Shown here one piece after another: positions 63,032 to 64,000 of a DNA stretch of 64,000 nt. Origin of the DNA: Podaxis mareebaensis (lineage: Eukaryota; Basidiomycota; Agaricomycetes; Agaricales; Agaricaceae); NCBI GenBank assembly GCA_018524725.1, contig JAEUWP010000353.1, forward strand, positions 60,119-124,118. Reading direction: 5' to 3'. The notes beneath the pieces were generated by a model, which saw nothing but the letters and a program-made list of their open reading frames with translations, made no database searches and was not told the origin of the DNA. The stretch's first letter is position 1. Every line of letters starts with the position of its first letter. Made by a program: the position numbers and the translations under genes.

Positions 63032-63691
63032 GACGATAACTAACGATTGTGTGAAGGGAGAGGCGCTATGGAAAGAGGTCGAGTGACGAAATCAAACTGA
63101 TGAATTTGGCCTAGAATGCTTGGACTTTTGTAGCCCATGAGCGCTGTGCCCTCGGGTTTCGTTTGAATTGCTGCGCTGGCCACCAACGGTCCGAAGACAT
63201 AACCATTGCTTAGCATTTGAGGTAAGCTGACACCCCGCTCTGTTGATTCGAGGTCTGGCCCCTCACGTATTTTCACCCAATGTCAAGTAAGATGTATGAA
63301 CCTGAGCTAGCTTGTACGGCTGGATATTCAAAATCAGGGACAGAAGCCCCCCTGGGCGTGCGTCAACTTACAAAATTTGAAATGCATATAGAAGCCGGGA
63401 TGACCGCATTAGGTTAGTTGAATATAACGGGAAATACCAATTAATTCTAGTACAATTTGAGTCGCGTGCGGGACAACTAGTGCTGACCACAGCGCAGCGG
63501 AGTGACCTTGGTTTATGTCACTTGAGATGCTTCGGAATGACCACTTCTAGAACACTCAGGGGCTTAGGGTTAATCCCGGAGCAATAACATATTTGCCCGA
63601 TAATCTACAAGCTTGCCTAATTCTTTTTGGAGACTCACACGACATTCAGCCTGCAAATTGTGTAGGGCCATACTCTATACCTACCTAATAG
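63032..63691. other. Hydrophobin 5' flank, no gene seen
   Basis: No ORF with family features. The region presumably contains the hydrophobin promoter. Confidence 0.4.
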
Positions 63692-63885
63692 TAGAGTGTA
63701 TGTGCTGTCGCTGAAAAGCCTAATCTTCGCTGAAAATGACGTGAAGCTCAAGGAATACGCTAACGGCTCCACCGATGAACATGACAACACACCAAAGGCC
63801 TGGTGGGGCTAGGTGGAGCGAGTCTCGCTGAAAGTCTAATTTCGCTTACTAAAAACTCGCTGAAATGTGTAGCACATACACTCTA
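63692..63885. mobile_element. MITE-like element with TA target duplication
   Basis: GAGTGTATGTGCT at 63694-63706 is a perfect reverse complement of AGCACATACACTC at 63871-63883, each bounded by TA. The 190-bp interior has no ORF but has subterminal CGCTGAAA copies (63709, 63728, 63829 and 63858). Short length, terminal inverted repeats, a TA duplication and no coding capacity fit a non-autonomous Tc1/mariner-type MITE. The last 115 bp of the window show no further feature. Confidence 0.75.
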
Positions 63886-64000
63886 GTTTCTTTCACTTAA
63901 TATCATATCAAGCCGAAGCTCCCGATTAAAAGCGTCGATTCGAACACACGACAGACACGTAAGGAACATTAGAGAGTACACTAATGATAAAATCAAAGGT

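Overview
The window is nuclear DNA of a filamentous basidiomycete, most likely an Agaricomycete (mushroom-forming fungus, Agaricales-like). The evidence is: genes broken by many short (about 50-70 nt) GT..AG introns on both strands; a class I hydrophobin; a GPI-anchored GH128 enzyme; a DNMT1-type cytosine methyltransferase with BAH domains; and a lineage-typical multi-TM membrane family and small secreted proteins. No tRNA, rRNA, CRISPR array or intact transposon was recognised. All CDS coordinates run from start to stop and include introns; splice sites were read by eye from GT/AG positions, frame and family conservation.

Layout. 0.5-3.1 kb: multi-TM membrane gene (copy 1). 3-11.1 kb, minus strand: tRNA-dihydrouridine synthase DUS2, calnexin, U5 snRNP GTPase SNU114. 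11.3-16.3 kb, plus: prefoldin subunit 1, a GH128 glucanase-like enzyme, an EF-hand Ssp120/nucleobindin-like protein. 16.5-25.2 kb, minus: DOP1 and a low-complexity nuclear protein, possibly Ies4. 25.8-30.8 kb: ATP synthase e, an RbAp46/48-type WD40 histone chaperone, RAMP4/Ysy6 (minus), BMT5 rRNA methyltransferase. 31.2-34.4 kb: three tandem small secreted protein genes. 36.6-37.8 kb: membrane gene copy 2. 38.7-48.6 kb: cytochrome b5 reductase MCR1, stress MAP kinase HOG1, a DNMT1-like methyltransferase, DPH4. 49-53 kb: a small Pro/Ser-rich gene and membrane copies 3 and 4. 54.6-63 kb: an SDR, an ING-type PHD protein, the polyadenylation factor FIP1, mitochondrial uL10m and a hydrophobin. A MITE-like element lies near the right edge.

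The housekeeping genes cover RNA processing and modification (SNU114, FIP1, DUS2, BMT5), chromatin (RbAp48-like, ING, DNMT, perhaps Ies4), the secretory pathway (calnexin, RAMP4, DOP1, Ssp120-like) and mitochondria (ATP synthase e, uL10m, MCR1). Several are head-to-head pairs sharing 175-270 bp.

The most informative structure is a set of recent local duplications, each carrying a broken piece of a conserved neighbour: a DUS2 3' tail beside membrane copy 2 (38.03-38.13 kb), a gutted BMT5 3' half beside secreted copy 3 (33.2-33.5 kb), and a decayed copy of the small Pro/Ser-rich gene between membrane copies 3 and 4 (51.3-51.4 kb). These scars show which locus is parental in the first two cases, and mark this as a conserved block in which two fast-evolving, unnamed families are expanding.
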